DNA of 64,000 nucleotides from Blastopirellula marina (GTDB lineage: Bacteria; Planctomycetota; Planctomycetia; Pirellulales; Pirellulaceae), in assembly GCF_002967765.1 (NCBI RefSeq), contig NZ_PUHY01000004.1, positions 310,001-374,000 on the forward strand, written 5' to 3'. The translations under genes were made by a program, and so were the position numbers. This document shows, piece by piece, positions 26,452-35,247 of this stretch. The notes beneath the pieces were generated by a model. It searched no databases, was not told the origin of the DNA, and saw only the letters and a program-made list of their open reading frames with translations. Positions within the stretch are counted from its first letter, which is position 1; every line of letters starts with the position of its first letter.

Positions 26452-28530
26452 TTACTTCACAGGAACTAAGGCGACGGCATCTGCCACGACGTATCCGTTG
26501 ACCCCTTCGTTGGAAAGCGTCACGACCGCTTCTCCATCGAGTTCAAACTGACCGACAGAGACAAAGACCTTATCAATGGAGGGATCCTTCTTCTGGTTGA
26601 TCGTGCCACGGAAGACTTCCTTGCCGTCCGATGTGACGGTCACAGGCACATTCGTTGCACGGTTACCATTACTGGAATAGGCGATGCGTACGTCATACTT
26701 GCCTGCTTTCACGTCTTTGGCGTGGAAAGCAATCGACTTCTTGCCTTCGTTTGCATCGTGCACGTAGCCGGTTCCCACATAGCCCGAAACAACGCTGCTG
26801 ATGGGCCAATTACCCTTCTTTTTAGCTTCCGTATCGTCGATCACGATTCCCTCCATCTTTTTGGGGTCGAGGACCATTTTCGGAGCCTTGGGCTTACGTT
26901 CCATCTGCAGCACCTGACCATCGGCCAAGAGTCGAGCTTCCAATTCGGAGTATTCCACGTCTTGAACCGGGATGTTCTGGTCAATTGCGATCGAAGCAGC
27001 TGTCGCGGCCGACTGTCCTAAGATCATGAACACAGGTTCCATGCGGATCGAACCATAAGCGATATGCGAAGACGAGACACAAACGGGAACCAGTAGATTG
27101 GTACATTCATCTTTCTTGGGCGTCACGCTATCGTAGCTGATCGGGTAGGCGCCGCCGGGACTGACCTGAATATCCCCTTCGTTTCGAACGTAACCTTTCT
27201 CGTTCACGTATCGCTGCACATTGTGCGAGTCCATGTTGTACGATCCGAGCCCAATACTCTTCGGCGTTGGGGTTAAGGCGCGCAACATTGGTTCGCACAT
27301 GACGACTGGGCCGATCATACGCCGGGCTTCACGCACATAGATCTGGTGCGGCCAATTGCCATTGTCAACAAACTCATCTTTCGCCAGCCCCCAACGGTTC
27401 ATGCGATCTTGAATGTCTTTCGGCACGGAGGGATCGTTGGCAATGAAGTAGAGCCAGCCTTTCTGGTAAAGCTCGTGCTCTTTGATGATCTCCTGCCGAC
27501 GCTCGTAGCTTGCTTCCGGGTAGTCGTAGTTCATGCCGATGTTGTCGGTCGAGAAACCACCGTGATTATTGGTGTCGGTCTTCGCATTCGGAGCAGGGTC
27601 AAACTTGTTGAACACACCCTTCCAGTCACCTTGCAAGTAGCGGGCCAGCAAAGCATATTGCTTCGGATCGTAGCCTTCTGGCTTGGGAAATGCGACTGAA
27701 TTCTCCTTGGCGGTTGTCAGGCACATACGGAAGCAGTAAGCCTGAATCTTGTCGTCGCCCGTTCCATCTTCGCCGGGAGTTTCCGTAGTGACGCGAGGAA
27801 GGATGCCGCTCCGTGGGTCGTTTTCAATCACGTATGCCGACACTGGGAAGTCAAATTGGTGGCTATGAGCGCGGGCAGTTTGCACGCCGTTGAGCGTTTC
27901 GCCATAGACATTGTTGGATTCACGGCCGACGTGGTATGAGATACCTGCGGCGGCAAGCAGATCCCCTTCATAGGTCGTGTCCATGAAGATCTTGCCGGAG
28001 TAGGTTTTGCCTGAGAGTGTCGAGATGCTCACGATCTTACCGTCGGCCTTCTTTACGCCATTGGCACGATCAAGCCACTCGTCGCGAACGACCGGGATTT
28101 CGAACTCTTCGACCAGTTCTTCAAAGACCTTCTCAGCAACGTGCGGTTCGAACACCCACATTGCGTCGTCGTCTTTACGATAACGGCTGTACTGTTCAGG
28201 CTTTTGTTGACGCCAGGCCGATGGCTGGTCGTAATGGGTCTTGACGCGTTGATAGAAGTCGAGGGAGAGCCCGCCAATCGCGCCCTTATTCCCGCTGTCA
28301 GTCCAGCCTAGGCCGCCGCTCGATAGACCACCAAGGTGTTTGTCTGGCGAAACGATGATGACGCTCTTGCCCATCTTCTTGGCCTGAACGGCTGCGGTGA
28401 TCGCTGCCGAGGTGCCGCCGTAGATTACCAGGTCGTATTGTTCAGGTGCCGATTTAGGAGCGGCTTCGAGCGATGCCGCGAACAACGTAATAATTAGCGC
28501 AGAAGAAACGATAAGTCGATTCACGAGCAA
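26452..28530 (-). CDS. Secreted FAD-dependent oxidoreductase with C-terminal golvesin/Xly-type domain
   Basis: The 692-residue protein has a signal peptide (~1-23). An FAD-binding Rossmann segment follows (YDLVIYGGTSAAITAAVQAK, residues ~32-51), then HLGGLSSGGLGWTD typical of FAD_oxidored family proteins. The last ~135 residues (from ~558, GIVIDDTEAKKKGNW, GYVGTGYVHD) form a beta-sandwich domain also found at the end of the protein at 49989. That domain type occurs in xanthan-lyase and golvesin proteins and is probably for binding glycan or surface. The reaction is unknown; oxidation of a sugar is plausible. It diverges from the sulfatase gene. Confidence 0.88.
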   Translation of the reverse strand: MLVNRLIVSSALIITLFAASLEAAPKSAPEQYDLVIYGGTSAAITAAVQAKKMGKSVIIVSPDKHLGGLSSGGLGWTDSGNKGAIGGLSLDFYQRVKTHYDQPSAWRQQKPEQYSRYRKDDDAMWVFEPHVAEKVFEELVEEFEIPVVRDEWLDRANGVKKADGKIVSISTLSGKTYSGKIFMDTTYEGDLLAAAGISYHVGRESNNVYGETLNGVQTARAHSHQFDFPVSAYVIENDPRSGILPRVTTETPGEDGTGDDKIQAYCFRMCLTTAKENSVAFPKPEGYDPKQYALLARYLQGDWKGVFNKFDPAPNAKTDTNNHGGFSTDNIGMNYDYPEASYERRQEIIKEHELYQKGWLYFIANDPSVPKDIQDRMNRWGLAKDEFVDNGNWPHQIYVREARRMIGPVVMCEPMLRALTPTPKSIGLGSYNMDSHNVQRYVNEKGYVRNEGDIQVSPGGAYPISYDSVTPKKDECTNLLVPVCVSSSHIAYGSIRMEPVFMILGQSAATAASIAIDQNIPVQDVEYSELEARLLADGQVLQMERKPKAPKMVLDPKKMEGIVIDDTEAKKKGNWPISSVVSGYVGTGYVHDANEGKKSIAFHAKDVKAGKYDVRIAYSSNGNRATNVPVTVTSDGKEVFRGTINQKKDPSIDKVFVSVGQFELDGEAVVTLSNEGVNGYVVADAVALVPVK

Positions 28531-28699
28531 GATTCCAAGTGGGGTAGGGATGTTTGAGGATCCTCTTATCCTAGCCCAAACGAAGCGCGGTTCAAACTAG
28601 CTTCCTGTCCACTCCCTGAGCGAAATCTCTTTGCTTGTTCCTACGGGTTCGGGCAGAATAAGGGACTCCTCACATCATTTCATCTGCCAGGAAGCCCCC

Positions 28700-30112
28700 A
28701 TGATTCCCACACGCGTCGCTATGCTTCGCAGCGGTCTTGTTCTGACCTTTGCCTTGTTGCTTGGCTTGCCTGTAAATGCTCAGGCCGAAGACAAGCATTT
28801 GAATGTCTTGTTTATCGCCGTCGACGATATGAACAATGATCTTGGATGTTATGGCAACACTCAGGTTCATAGTCCTAATATCGACCGTTTAGCCAAGGAA
28901 GGAACCTGCTTTGATCGAGCCTACTGCCAGTTTCCACTGTGTTCGCCAAGTCGAACTTCGATCATGACAGGATTGCGGCCTGATACGACAACGGTCTACG
29001 ATCTGCGAAAGCATTTCCGGGATGTCATCCCCGACGTCGTTACCATGCCTCAGGCTTTCGAAAAGCAAGGCTACTTCACAGCCCGAGTCGGCAAAATCTA
29101 TCACTACGGTAACCCAGGGCAGATTGGAACCAATGGTCTCGATGACGACGCCTCGTGGCAAACACGTATCAATCCAAGTGGTCGTGACAAGCAGGAAGAG
29201 AACCTGATTATCAATCACACTCCTAAACGCGGTTTGGGCAGCTCTCTCAGCTTTTTAGCCGCTGAGGGAACTGACGAAGAGCAGACCGATGGCATGGTCG
29301 CGACAGAAGCGATTCGCTTAATGGAAGAGAATAAGGATAAGCCATTCTTCATCGCTGCAGGTTTCTATCGCCCGCATTGTCCCTACGTGGCTCCAAAGAA
29401 GTACTTCGATATGTATCCGATGAAGGAAGTGCCGCTATGGGAAAACAATTTTCCTGAAGTGAAGACCGCGCCCGATCTGGCGTTCGCATCCAACAAGCCG
29501 TGGCCTTGGCTAGGAGCGAATCCGCAGCAGCTACAAGAGGCGCAGCAAGCCTACTGGGCGACTATTTCGTTTGTCGATGCTCAGGTCGGACGTCTACTTG
29601 ATGCACTCGATCGACTCGACTTACGTGACAACACCGTCGTCGTGTTTTGGAGCGATCATGGTTATCACTTCGGGGATCACGGATTGGTGATGAAGCAGAG
29701 TTTGTTCGAGCGAAGTGCGCGTGTTCCTTTCATCGTTTCGGCTCCTGGTCAGAAGAAGAAGGGGGTGCACTCAGGTCGTACCGTGGAATTGGTCGACGTC
29801 TATCCAACGCTTACTCAGCTATGCGGCGTCGAGGCTCCTGCGGGTTTGCATGGCGAAAGTCTTGTTCCTTTGTTGAACAATCCCGATGCCAACTGGGATA
29901 AGTCTGCGATCACGCAAACGATCCGGAGCAAAAAGCGGATGGGGTATAGTCTCCGCAACGAACGCTACCGCTTGGTCACTTGGGGGCAAGGAGAGCTTCA
30001 GCTATACGACTATGAGAACGATCCTGAGGAAAAGAATAACCTGGCCAACAGTCCGGACCATGCCGAGTTGCTCGAGAAGTTGATGGCCGAATTAAAGCAA
30101 CGCCTGAAATAA
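28700..30112 (+). CDS. Sulfatase (iduronate-2-sulfatase-like, S1 family)
   Basis: The ATG at 28700 follows GGAAG by 5 nt and begins with a signal peptide; 470 residues. The S1 sulfatase signature is Cys81-Ser-Pro-Ser-Arg (LCSPSRTSIMTG), where the cysteine is converted to formylglycine. Metal and substrate residues appear in IAVDDMNNDLG, VGKIYHYG and FWSDHGYHFGDHG. Such enzymes remove sulfate from algal polysaccharides, and planctomycetes encode many. No formylglycine-generating enzyme is in the window. It is divergent from the FAD oxidoreductase, which may act on the same polysaccharide. Confidence 0.94.
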   Translation: MIPTRVAMLRSGLVLTFALLLGLPVNAQAEDKHLNVLFIAVDDMNNDLGCYGNTQVHSPNIDRLAKEGTCFDRAYCQFPLCSPSRTSIMTGLRPDTTTVYDLRKHFRDVIPDVVTMPQAFEKQGYFTARVGKIYHYGNPGQIGTNGLDDDASWQTRINPSGRDKQEENLIINHTPKRGLGSSLSFLAAEGTDEEQTDGMVATEAIRLMEENKDKPFFIAAGFYRPHCPYVAPKKYFDMYPMKEVPLWENNFPEVKTAPDLAFASNKPWPWLGANPQQLQEAQQAYWATISFVDAQVGRLLDALDRLDLRDNTVVVFWSDHGYHFGDHGLVMKQSLFERSARVPFIVSAPGQKKKGVHSGRTVELVDVYPTLTQLCGVEAPAGLHGESLVPLLNNPDANWDKSAITQTIRSKKRMGYSLRNERYRLVTWGQGELQLYDYENDPEEKNNLANSPDHAELLEKLMAELKQRLK

Positions 30113-30203
30113 CAGCGCGTTTCGTACAGAATCAATTGGCATGCAATCTGCTCCCATAGGGTTGCAAACAAAAGAAACCCTATTCCTGTAAGGAGCAACA
30201 ACC

Positions 30204-30470
30204 ATGGGGATTTTGTCATGGATCATATTTGGCCTGATTGCCGGCGCTTTAGCCAAGTTTCTATTTCCAGGTAAGGATCCTGGTGGCTGCATTGTGACCA
30301 TTTTGATTGGTATCGGTGGAGCCATGGTGGGCGGATTCATCGCCACCGGAATGGGCTATGGCGACGTCACTGGCTTTAATCTGTGGAGTTTCTTCATTGC
30401 CATCTTGGGATCGATGATCCTTTTGGCAATCTACCGGGCTTTCTCGGGACGACCTACGGACGAAGTTTAA
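30204..30470 (+). CDS. GlsB/YeaQ/YmgE family small membrane protein
   Basis: The 88-residue protein has three hydrophobic helices and the family pattern GILSWIIFGLIAGALAKFL, then PGKDPGGCIVTILIGIGGA. These transglycosylase-associated/stress-response proteins are common, with unclear function. AGGAG lies 7 nt before the ATG. A terminator hairpin follows 41 bp after the stop. Confidence 0.92.
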   Translation: MGILSWIIFGLIAGALAKFLFPGKDPGGCIVTILIGIGGAMVGGFIATGMGYGDVTGFNLWSFFIAILGSMILLAIYRAFSGRPTDEV

Positions 30471-30511
30471 TTCGCCGATACTAATAAAACGGCAAGTTGC
30501 GAAGAAAAACA

Positions 30512-30552
30512 AAAACAGCCTCGATCGCTGAGAAGCGGTCGAGGCTGTTTTG
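30512..30552 (+). terminator. Strong terminator, possibly bidirectional
   Basis: AAAACAGCCTCGA-CCGCT-type arms (AAAACAGCCTCGATCGCT and AGCGGTCGAGGCTGTTTT) pair almost completely around a short GAGA loop. It has an A-rich left and T-rich right flank, so it can act for the small membrane gene and for arsC, which ends at 30614 on the other strand. Confidence 0.88.
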
Positions 30553-30613
30553 AATTCGCCATTTAATATTGCTCCCTACCATTAAACGGACGGGCGGCAA
30601 CCATGGTGGTAAG

Positions 30614-31027
30614 TCATTCAACATTCAAAAAACCAGCAATCTTCTTCTGAATTTCATCTCGCACGCGTCGAAAAGTCGGTAGCTTTTCTTCATCTGTCCC
30701 CGTGGCATCAGCAGGATCGTCGAATGGCCAATGAAGTGTTTGCTTGGCGCCGGGGTAGACCGGGCATTCTTCCTTGGCGTTGTCGCAAACCGTAACCACA
30801 AGATCGAACGGCTGCTGCTGAAAGTCCTGTGCGGATTTGCTTTGGTACGTAGAAATATCGATACCTAATTCTTCCATCGCACGAATCGCCAATGGGTGCA
30901 CATAGCCCGATGGCTTTGAACCGGCAGAGTAAGCTTCCCAGTCTTCTTGGCCAAGCTTGGCCCACAAGGCTTCGGCCATTTGAGAGCGACATGAGTTGCC
31001 AGTACACAAGATTAGGACGCGCTTCAT
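30614..31027 (-). CDS. arsC: Arsenate reductase (thioredoxin-coupled, LMW phosphatase fold)
   Basis: The 137-residue protein has the P-loop CX5R as Cys8-TGNS-Cys13-Arg14, and the redox cysteines in VCDNAKEECPV (~residues 81-89), the pattern of thioredoxin-coupled ArsC from plasmid pI258. It reduces arsenate to arsenite in the cytoplasm. It overlaps the aquaporin gene by 4 bp (ATGA) and is translated after it, so the two are co-expressed. No arsR or arsenite pump gene is visible. Confidence 0.94.
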   Translation of the reverse strand: MKRVLILCTGNSCRSQMAEALWAKLGQEDWEAYSAGSKPSGYVHPLAIRAMEELGIDISTYQSKSAQDFQQQPFDLVVTVCDNAKEECPVYPGAKQTLHWPFDDPADATGTDEEKLPTFRRVRDEIQKKIAGFLNVE

Positions 31028-31710
31028 GGGTGATTCTCTTCAGAAGTTAGGGGATCCGTCGACGGGGCTTCACTGCCGTAAATCGCAAAGTGAATGGGAA
31101 CCGCGAAAAGCGCTCCCGCGGTGGTCGCTACTAGATATAGCCATAAGAACTCGAGGTGTCCACTCACCAATGCAGGACCAAGCGACCGAGCGGGATTCAT
31201 CGAAGCACCGCAAATAGGGCCAGCAAACATGGCCTCCAGGGCGACCATGCCACCAATTGCAGCACCAGCCATGATTCCTTTTTCCTTCGCACCTGTCGAG
31301 ATATTCAAAACAACAAACATTAGTAAGAACGTAAGAATGAACTCAAGTACGAAAGACTTCCACCAGTCTCCAGTGGGAAGTGTTGCCCCGAGCGTGTCAT
31401 GTTCAAAGAAAAGAATCTTTAACACCACGCAAGCGAGAATCGAGCCAAGGCACTGCGCAGCGATATAGGGAGCGACTTCCTTCAAGGGAAAACGTTTGGC
31501 CGTCCAGAACCCAAGCGTCACGGCCGGATTCATATGGGCTCCTGAAATCTCGCCCAACGCGTAAATCATCACCATGACGATCAAGCCAAATGTCAAAGCG
31601 ATGCCAACGTGGGTAATCGCACCGTCTTGAAGTTGATTGATCACTATCGCCCCACAGCCCGCGAAGACTAGTCCGAAGGTGCCGATTACTTCTGCCAAGT
31701 AACGTCTCAT
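31024..31710 (-). CDS. Aquaporin (MIP family), linked to arsC
   Basis: I choose the ATG at 31710 (GGAG 9 nt upstream); an ATG two codons earlier and an upstream extension in frame are possible. The 228-residue protein has six membrane helices and both NPA boxes, GAHMNPAVTLGFW and ASMNPARSLGPAL, the latter of the water/solute AqpZ type. In Sinorhizobium meliloti an aquaglyceroporin (AqpS) replaces the arsenite pump in the ars operon and lets arsenite leave passively. The 4-bp overlap with arsC suggests the same arrangement here, although the channel looks more like AqpZ. Confidence 0.9.
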   Translation of the reverse strand: MRRYLAEVIGTFGLVFAGCGAIVINQLQDGAITHVGIALTFGLIVMVMIYALGEISGAHMNPAVTLGFWTAKRFPLKEVAPYIAAQCLGSILACVVLKILFFEHDTLGATLPTGDWWKSFVLEFILTFLLMFVVLNISTGAKEKGIMAGAAIGGMVALEAMFAGPICGASMNPARSLGPALVSGHLEFLWLYLVATTAGALFAVPIHFAIYGSEAPSTDPLTSEENHP

Positions 31711-32108
31711 GCACATATTCTCCGTTGAGAACCGTCCCATCGCGCAATTCAGCATCCAAGCGAGAGCGTGAATCCTAAGTAAGTTAGGAACGACTGATCG
31801 AGAACCGATCAGTTTCTCGGGAAGGAGATGAAAAGGTTGGACCGGGGTAGTTGAAAGGGTGTCTGGCAATATAGCCATGCCCAATTGGCATCGCAACTAC
31901 TGCGAATCCGTAAGTTGTTGCGGCAACCTCTTAGCTGAAAACATTTTAGTGCCTGGCGAGGCAGACTCGACCATGCTAGTGCATGCATCGGTGCTACCCA
32001 GCCATGCGGAAAATGAGCGGAATGCATCAAGTTTAACGGCTGTAGCGTCGATGATAGAGATGTACCAATCTCGATAGCCACTGTCTGCGCGGAAAGAAAA
32101 ACCAGACG
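31711..32108. other. Divergent intergenic region between aquaporin-arsC and fliN-like gene
   Basis: About 400 bp. It holds two adjacent inverted repeats, TCCTAA-N5-TTAGGA (31773-31789) and ACTGATCG-N5-CGATCAGT (31793-31813), upstream of the aquaporin gene. No credible ORF is seen. Confidence 0.5.
31773..31813. promoter_or_regulatory. Tandem inverted repeats upstream of aquaporin-arsC
   Basis: Two perfect dyads with 6- and 8-bp arms are separated by 3 bp and lie 63-103 bp upstream of the chosen aquaporin start. Their placement fits operator or attenuator elements controlling the arsenic pair, but no cognate regulator gene is present. Confidence 0.4.
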
Positions 32109-33032
32109 ATGACAGCATTCAACAGCGAAGCCATCGCCAGTGTGAAAGCGGCTTGCGAAGCCACTGCGGTCGAAGCAGCCGATGCGTTCTCGCGAGCGTT
32201 CGATCAGAAGATTCAGTTAACTACTGGTGAAGGTTCGCCTTTTGATGCCGCAACCGATCTAGCGAGTTGGTCGAAAGCAGGTCTGGCAATCGTGTTGAAT
32301 GTTGAGTCGGAAGCTGCCCTTGTGATGATCGCCGAGGACAGCGGTCTACTGCCTGATTGGTACACATCGCCTGATCCCACCGGCGAGAGCAAGCTAGCTA
32401 CCCTTGGCCAAGAACTTGGCATGACGCTTCTGCCGGAAGAGTTCATGGCGATGGAGTTTGAGGTAAAAGCGGTCGGTGACTTGGCGGCCGCCTGCCAGCA
32501 GGGCGTTTTAGGCGATGCCCCGGCGAAAATGCCGATCGAACTCGAAGGAAGCAGCGGGAAGCATGAAGCCTGGATGATCTGGCCATTGTCGCAACCCAAA
32601 AATGCCTTAGCCGGCACTTCTCCTGCCGAGACAGCAACCGAACCGCCCCAGTCAGAGCCACCAAGTGCTCCGGCTCCACGGTCAACCCCTGACGCCGCTT
32701 CTTCGAAGCAGCCAGCGGCGGCACGCAGCCGAATTGCGAGCTTCAACGAACTGCCGGGTTACAGCCGTAGCTTGTTGCACATCGAAGTGCCGATTCGGGT
32801 AATTCTGGCTGAGAAGAAGATGAAGGTGAACGACATCGTAAATATCGGCATCGGTACGATTATTCAGTTTGATAAGTCGTGCGAAGATTCGCTAGATGTC
32901 GAAATTGGCAAGCAGAAGGTCGCCGAGGGCGAAGCCGTGAAAATCGGTGATAAGTTCGGCGTCCGTGTTACCAATATCACGATGCCGGAGGAACGCTACA
33001 TCGCCTTGAAGGCACGCAAACGCGTTCGCTAG
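32109..33032 (+). CDS. fliN: FliN/FliY-like flagellar motor switch protein
   Basis: The 307-residue protein has an N-terminal domain (~1-150) resembling the CheC/FliY-type fold, a Pro/Ala-rich linker (~165-205), and a C-terminal SpoA domain (LHIEVPIRVILAEKKMKVND ... VNIGIGTIIQFD). It lies at the cytoplasmic C-ring, where FliN proteins set rotation direction and help export. No other flagellar gene is in the window, so it is a detached gene. The linker and N-terminal domain make it much longer than ordinary FliN (~140), closer to FliY. Confidence 0.85.
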   Translation: MTAFNSEAIASVKAACEATAVEAADAFSRAFDQKIQLTTGEGSPFDAATDLASWSKAGLAIVLNVESEAALVMIAEDSGLLPDWYTSPDPTGESKLATLGQELGMTLLPEEFMAMEFEVKAVGDLAAACQQGVLGDAPAKMPIELEGSSGKHEAWMIWPLSQPKNALAGTSPAETATEPPQSEPPSAPAPRSTPDAASSKQPAAARSRIASFNELPGYSRSLLHIEVPIRVILAEKKMKVNDIVNIGIGTIIQFDKSCEDSLDVEIGKQKVAEGEAVKIGDKFGVRVTNITMPEERYIALKARKRVR

Positions 33033-33238
33033 CGTTCGTTGAATCTTGCTGTCAATGCTATCGCCGTTCTCCGGCAGTTTGACGGCTGTAGGGGATGCAC
33101 TCCGCCGGATATTCTACTTCCGTCGATAAAGCTAACGCCGCCTATTAGGCGCAACCGATGGACTGGAAATAGACCGACCCATTTTTCGCGCGGAAAGCGT
33201 GCCCCCGATCTCGTTGATTCTTCCGCAGGGTATTTGGA

Positions 33239-34786
33239 ATGCTCGTAATTCTTAGCGATTTACATCTGACCGATGGTACCAGTTGTGAAACCCTGGATCC
33301 GGGGGCATTTCGTATCTTTTGTGAACGTTTGCAGGACCTGGCGGTGCGGGCCTCTTGGCGTAGCGATGGCACTTACAATCCAATACCCGGCATCGATATC
33401 TTATTGCTGGGTGACGTGTTCGACATTATGCGTTCGTCACGGTGGTTGATGGATGGTGCGAAGCCATGGAACAGCCAACCAAGTCGTGAGTTCGCGGAAC
33501 GCGTCAATTCGATCGTATCCGGTATTCTAAGTCGCAACGTTGAAACTGCTTCGATCTTGCGCGGTCTCAGCCAACGGCAAACAATTCGGATTCCTGCCGG
33601 GGCTAAAAACGGTAAGCCCGCTTTCGAGAACGATCTTCAGCCAGTTCCGGTCCGTTTACATTACATGGTAGGTGATGCCGATTGGCCACTCCATGTCACC
33701 GGCCCTGAGATGAACCATGTGCGAAGCGCGATAGTCGATACGCTCGGTTTGGCAAATTCCGCGTCTGAACCCTTCCCGCACGAACCACGCGAAGATGTTT
33801 CACTCAATCTGATGCTCCGCCAACATCGCGTTTTTGCTCGACACGGAGATGTGTTTGATAACTTGAGCTTTAGCGGTCATCGTGATCGAACGAGTCTGAA
33901 CGATCTGTTGTTGGTCGAAGGGTTGATGCCATTTCGATTTGAACTGCAACATGGCTTGGCGGACCAATTGCCGGCCTCGGCCCAGCTTGGCATTCAGGAA
34001 CTTGATCATGTCCGTCCGTTGGTGATGGCGCCGTTGTGTCTTCGTCAGATGATGCGGGTCTCGTGCCCAGTCACGTCTTTGCAATTCGAGATTAAGAATT
34101 GTTGGGATCGAGCGGTCGACAAACTAATGCCCTTGGTGCACCAGGTCGACCGTTATCAATCGCTGGGCGTACGTAATCTCGACGCATTGGAATCCCTGCT
34201 GAAGTTTCGCGAGCAAGAGGATGATAATTGGGGAACGCGGATAATGGACTGGCTCCGTCTTCAATCGGGTGGAAAGTCCAGTTCCCTTTCGAAGTTCGCA
34301 ATGGACGAAGCTGACTTCCGTAATCGCCGCGCCAAGCACATTGTCTTCGGTCATACCCATGCCGATGAAACGGTTCCGCTTGATGCCAGTTTTGCGGATG
34401 GTTATGTGTTAAGTCAGTTGTATTTCAACAGCGGGACTTGGCGAAGAGTTTACATGCCGACTCGTGGCAATGAAGGTTGGCGCGAATTCTTGCCAGCAGA
34501 GAAGATGACCTACTTAACCTTCTATCGCGATGACGAGCGACAAGGGGCTCCGTACGAGGTGTGGAACGGAATCCTGGGGACAGCCCCTTCACCCATTCGT
34601 CGTATTCGCATCGATGGAGCCCAGGAAATGGCCGCTCCGATGGGGCGACCGATTCTCCGACCAGAGCCCCGTCCCGTTAGCAAGTCTACATCTTCATTGG
34701 GGCATTCAATTCCCGCTCCGCCGCACACCATTCAGGAAAAAATGGCGGGTCCTGCGCGGAATTCTGTCGATTCTGTGCGGCAGTAA
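33239..34786 (+). CDS. Metallophosphoesterase-like protein with altered catalytic motif
   Basis: The 515-residue protein has the calcineurin-like order of motifs: SDLHLTDG (Asp7, His9), GDVFDI (Asp59, Asp62), a later HGDVFD (His202) and FGHTHADE (His372, His374). The central GNHD motif, which gives an Asn metal ligand and the catalytic His, is instead VGDADW (Asp146-Ala147-Asp148). The protein is also longer than usual because of an insert at ~205-365. It is cytoplasmic, with no signal peptide. Activity may be changed or lost. cutA lies 128 bp downstream on the same strand. Confidence 0.82.
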   Translation: MLVILSDLHLTDGTSCETLDPGAFRIFCERLQDLAVRASWRSDGTYNPIPGIDILLLGDVFDIMRSSRWLMDGAKPWNSQPSREFAERVNSIVSGILSRNVETASILRGLSQRQTIRIPAGAKNGKPAFENDLQPVPVRLHYMVGDADWPLHVTGPEMNHVRSAIVDTLGLANSASEPFPHEPREDVSLNLMLRQHRVFARHGDVFDNLSFSGHRDRTSLNDLLLVEGLMPFRFELQHGLADQLPASAQLGIQELDHVRPLVMAPLCLRQMMRVSCPVTSLQFEIKNCWDRAVDKLMPLVHQVDRYQSLGVRNLDALESLLKFREQEDDNWGTRIMDWLRLQSGGKSSSLSKFAMDEADFRNRRAKHIVFGHTHADETVPLDASFADGYVLSQLYFNSGTWRRVYMPTRGNEGWREFLPAEKMTYLTFYRDDERQGAPYEVWNGILGTAPSPIRRIRIDGAQEMAAPMGRPILRPEPRPVSKSTSSLGHSIPAPPHTIQEKMAGPARNSVDSVRQ

Positions 34787-34914
34787 CGCCGGTGGGTTTG
34801 CCCTTTGCGGCAACCCACAGACGATCACGCGACCACATCGGCAAGTATTCAAGTAGACTATTCGCAGGGGCAGACCTGTCGGATAATCGTCTCGTTTTTT
34901 GGGCAAATCCTGGC

Positions 34915-35238
34915 ATGTCTCAAGTCATCGTAGTACAGACGACCACAAATTCTCGCGCCGACGCAGAGCGGCTCGCGGAAATCGTTGTGCAACGTGCTCT
35001 GGCTGGTTGTGTGCAGATTACCGGCCCGATCATTTCCGTTTATCGATGGCAAGACGCGGTGCAAAAAGACGAGGAATACCTGCTTTCGATAAAGACTATC
35101 GAGCAGGCGTTCACGCCATTGGCCGATCTGATTCGCAAACACCACAGTTATGACGTGCCTGAGATAATCGCTCTTCCTATAACCAACGGGACGACCGACT
35201 ATCTGGCATGGTTAGCGGATCAGGTCACTACGGAATAG
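34915..35238 (+). CDS. cutA: CutA1 divalent cation tolerance protein
   Basis: From the ATG at 34915 the product has 107 residues, the usual size. It matches the CutA1 pattern: VVQTTTNSRADAERLAEIVVQ, the cysteine-bearing ALAGCVQITGPIISVYRW and the C-terminal DVPEIIALPITNGTTDYLAWL. The protein forms trimers and is linked to copper tolerance, though its role remains unclear. It ends 9 bp before a small uncharacterised gene on the same strand. Confidence 0.94.
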   Translation: MSQVIVVQTTTNSRADAERLAEIVVQRALAGCVQITGPIISVYRWQDAVQKDEEYLLSIKTIEQAFTPLADLIRKHHSYDVPEIIALPITNGTTDYLAWLADQVTTE

Positions 35239-35247
35239 TCAACTCAC

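Noticed and set aside
31859-32077. 72-residue frame in the aquaporin-fliN spacer, considered as a possible ArsR
   Set aside because: It has no winged-helix motif or metal-binding cysteine pair of the ArsR type and an implausible composition.
33139-33151. Small palindrome CGCCTATTAGGCG between the fliN-like and phosphoesterase genes
   Set aside because: Only 6-bp arms, no T-run and no second copy in the window; likely chance.
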